64,000 nt of DNA. It comes from Chitinophagales bacterium (lineage in GTDB: Bacteria; Bacteroidota; Bacteroidia; Chitinophagales; Saprospiraceae). The notes beneath the pieces are model-generated. The model did no database searches. It had not been told where the DNA came from and saw only the letters and a program-made list of their open reading frames with translations. The stretch lies in the NCBI GenBank assembly GCA_017303875.1, contig JAFLBP010000012.1:1-64000 (forward strand), in the 5' to 3' direction. This document shows, in pieces, positions 63,880 through 64,000 of this stretch. Numbering within the stretch: the stretch's first letter is position 1; every line of letters starts with the position of its first letter. The translations under genes and the position numbers were made by a program.

Positions 63880-64000
63880 AGCCTCCCTGCGGTTTTTTGT
63901 ATCGCAAGAGGGTCATTTTTTGTTTTTCAGCATGCCGACTGTCAGAATGGCATAATTTTGCAAAATGCAGCGTTTGGCATTGTTTTCGGTGAATAGGCAT

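Overview
The window is chromosomal DNA of a Bacteroidota bacterium, most likely in or near Saprospirales (Saprospiraceae, Haliscomenobacteraceae or Lewinellaceae). The evidence is Bacteroidota-type -7 promoter elements (TAnnTTTG), a SusC/SusD pair, several secreted proteins ending in type IX secretion (T9SS) sorting domains, two LytS/LytTR-type two-component pairs, DUF3667, and very long intergenic hairpins. The order-level placement is inference. No rRNA, tRNA, CRISPR array, transposase or prophage genes were found.

0.2-9 kb: a TetR regulator with its own operator and an alpha/beta hydrolase; a LytS/LytTR pair; a DUF5694 protein; a methyltransferase next to a membrane glycosyltransferase with a TPR tail; a split ECF sigma/small membrane protein pair. 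9-18 kb: a CotH-like secreted protein, a DctA/GltP-type symporter, an SH3 lipoprotein, a geranylgeranyl-reductase-like flavoprotein, and an ECF sigma factor fused in frame to a membrane-spanning partner domain, followed by a secreted protein that carries a second internal signal peptide. 18.9-22 kb: an NAD salvage module (NAMPT-type nicotinamide phosphoribosyltransferase, a short PRPP synthetase, the Nudix regulator NrtR) with three matching palindromic operators; two of them share bases with the -7 promoter element. 22-30 kb: a cluster of CGCAGATT-type repeats, a second LytS/LytTR pair, an outer-membrane receptor-like barrel and ruvB.

30-40.5 kb: a 1623-residue secreted multidomain protein with a dockerin-like segment and T9SS tail, a YebC protein, then a tight operon of a small lipoprotein-like protein, cobalamin adenosyltransferase, SbcD and SbcC.

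40.6-58 kb is the most interesting region: a polysaccharide utilization locus (PUL). Leftward genes are SusC, SusD and a T9SS-secreted enzyme-like protein. Rightward genes are an AraC regulator, a five-LamG secreted protein, a cytoplasmic GH130 enzyme, an MFS transporter and a lipoprotein. The secreted enzyme-like protein and the lipoprotein are paralogues that share a long set of motifs (GxDWWYD, AARMNAExGxRYDVxKM, GWGxIVGxWG and others). I cannot assign them to a named glycoside hydrolase or lyase family. A plausible working model is that the secreted paralogue cuts a polymer at the cell surface, SusCD imports fragments, the lipoprotein paralogue trims them in the periplasm, the MFS carrier moves a small mannoside-like product inward, and GH130 cleaves it. 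A 19-nt element and a palindrome near the AraC gene are candidate regulatory sites.

58-64 kb: a DsbA-like lipoprotein facing an HxlR regulator, a DUF1295 membrane protein, miaA, an acyltransferase, a spermidine-synthase-like methyltransferase with a TTG start, and a STAS-domain protein. Convergent gene ends throughout carry long perfect or near-perfect hairpins built from different short repeated words.
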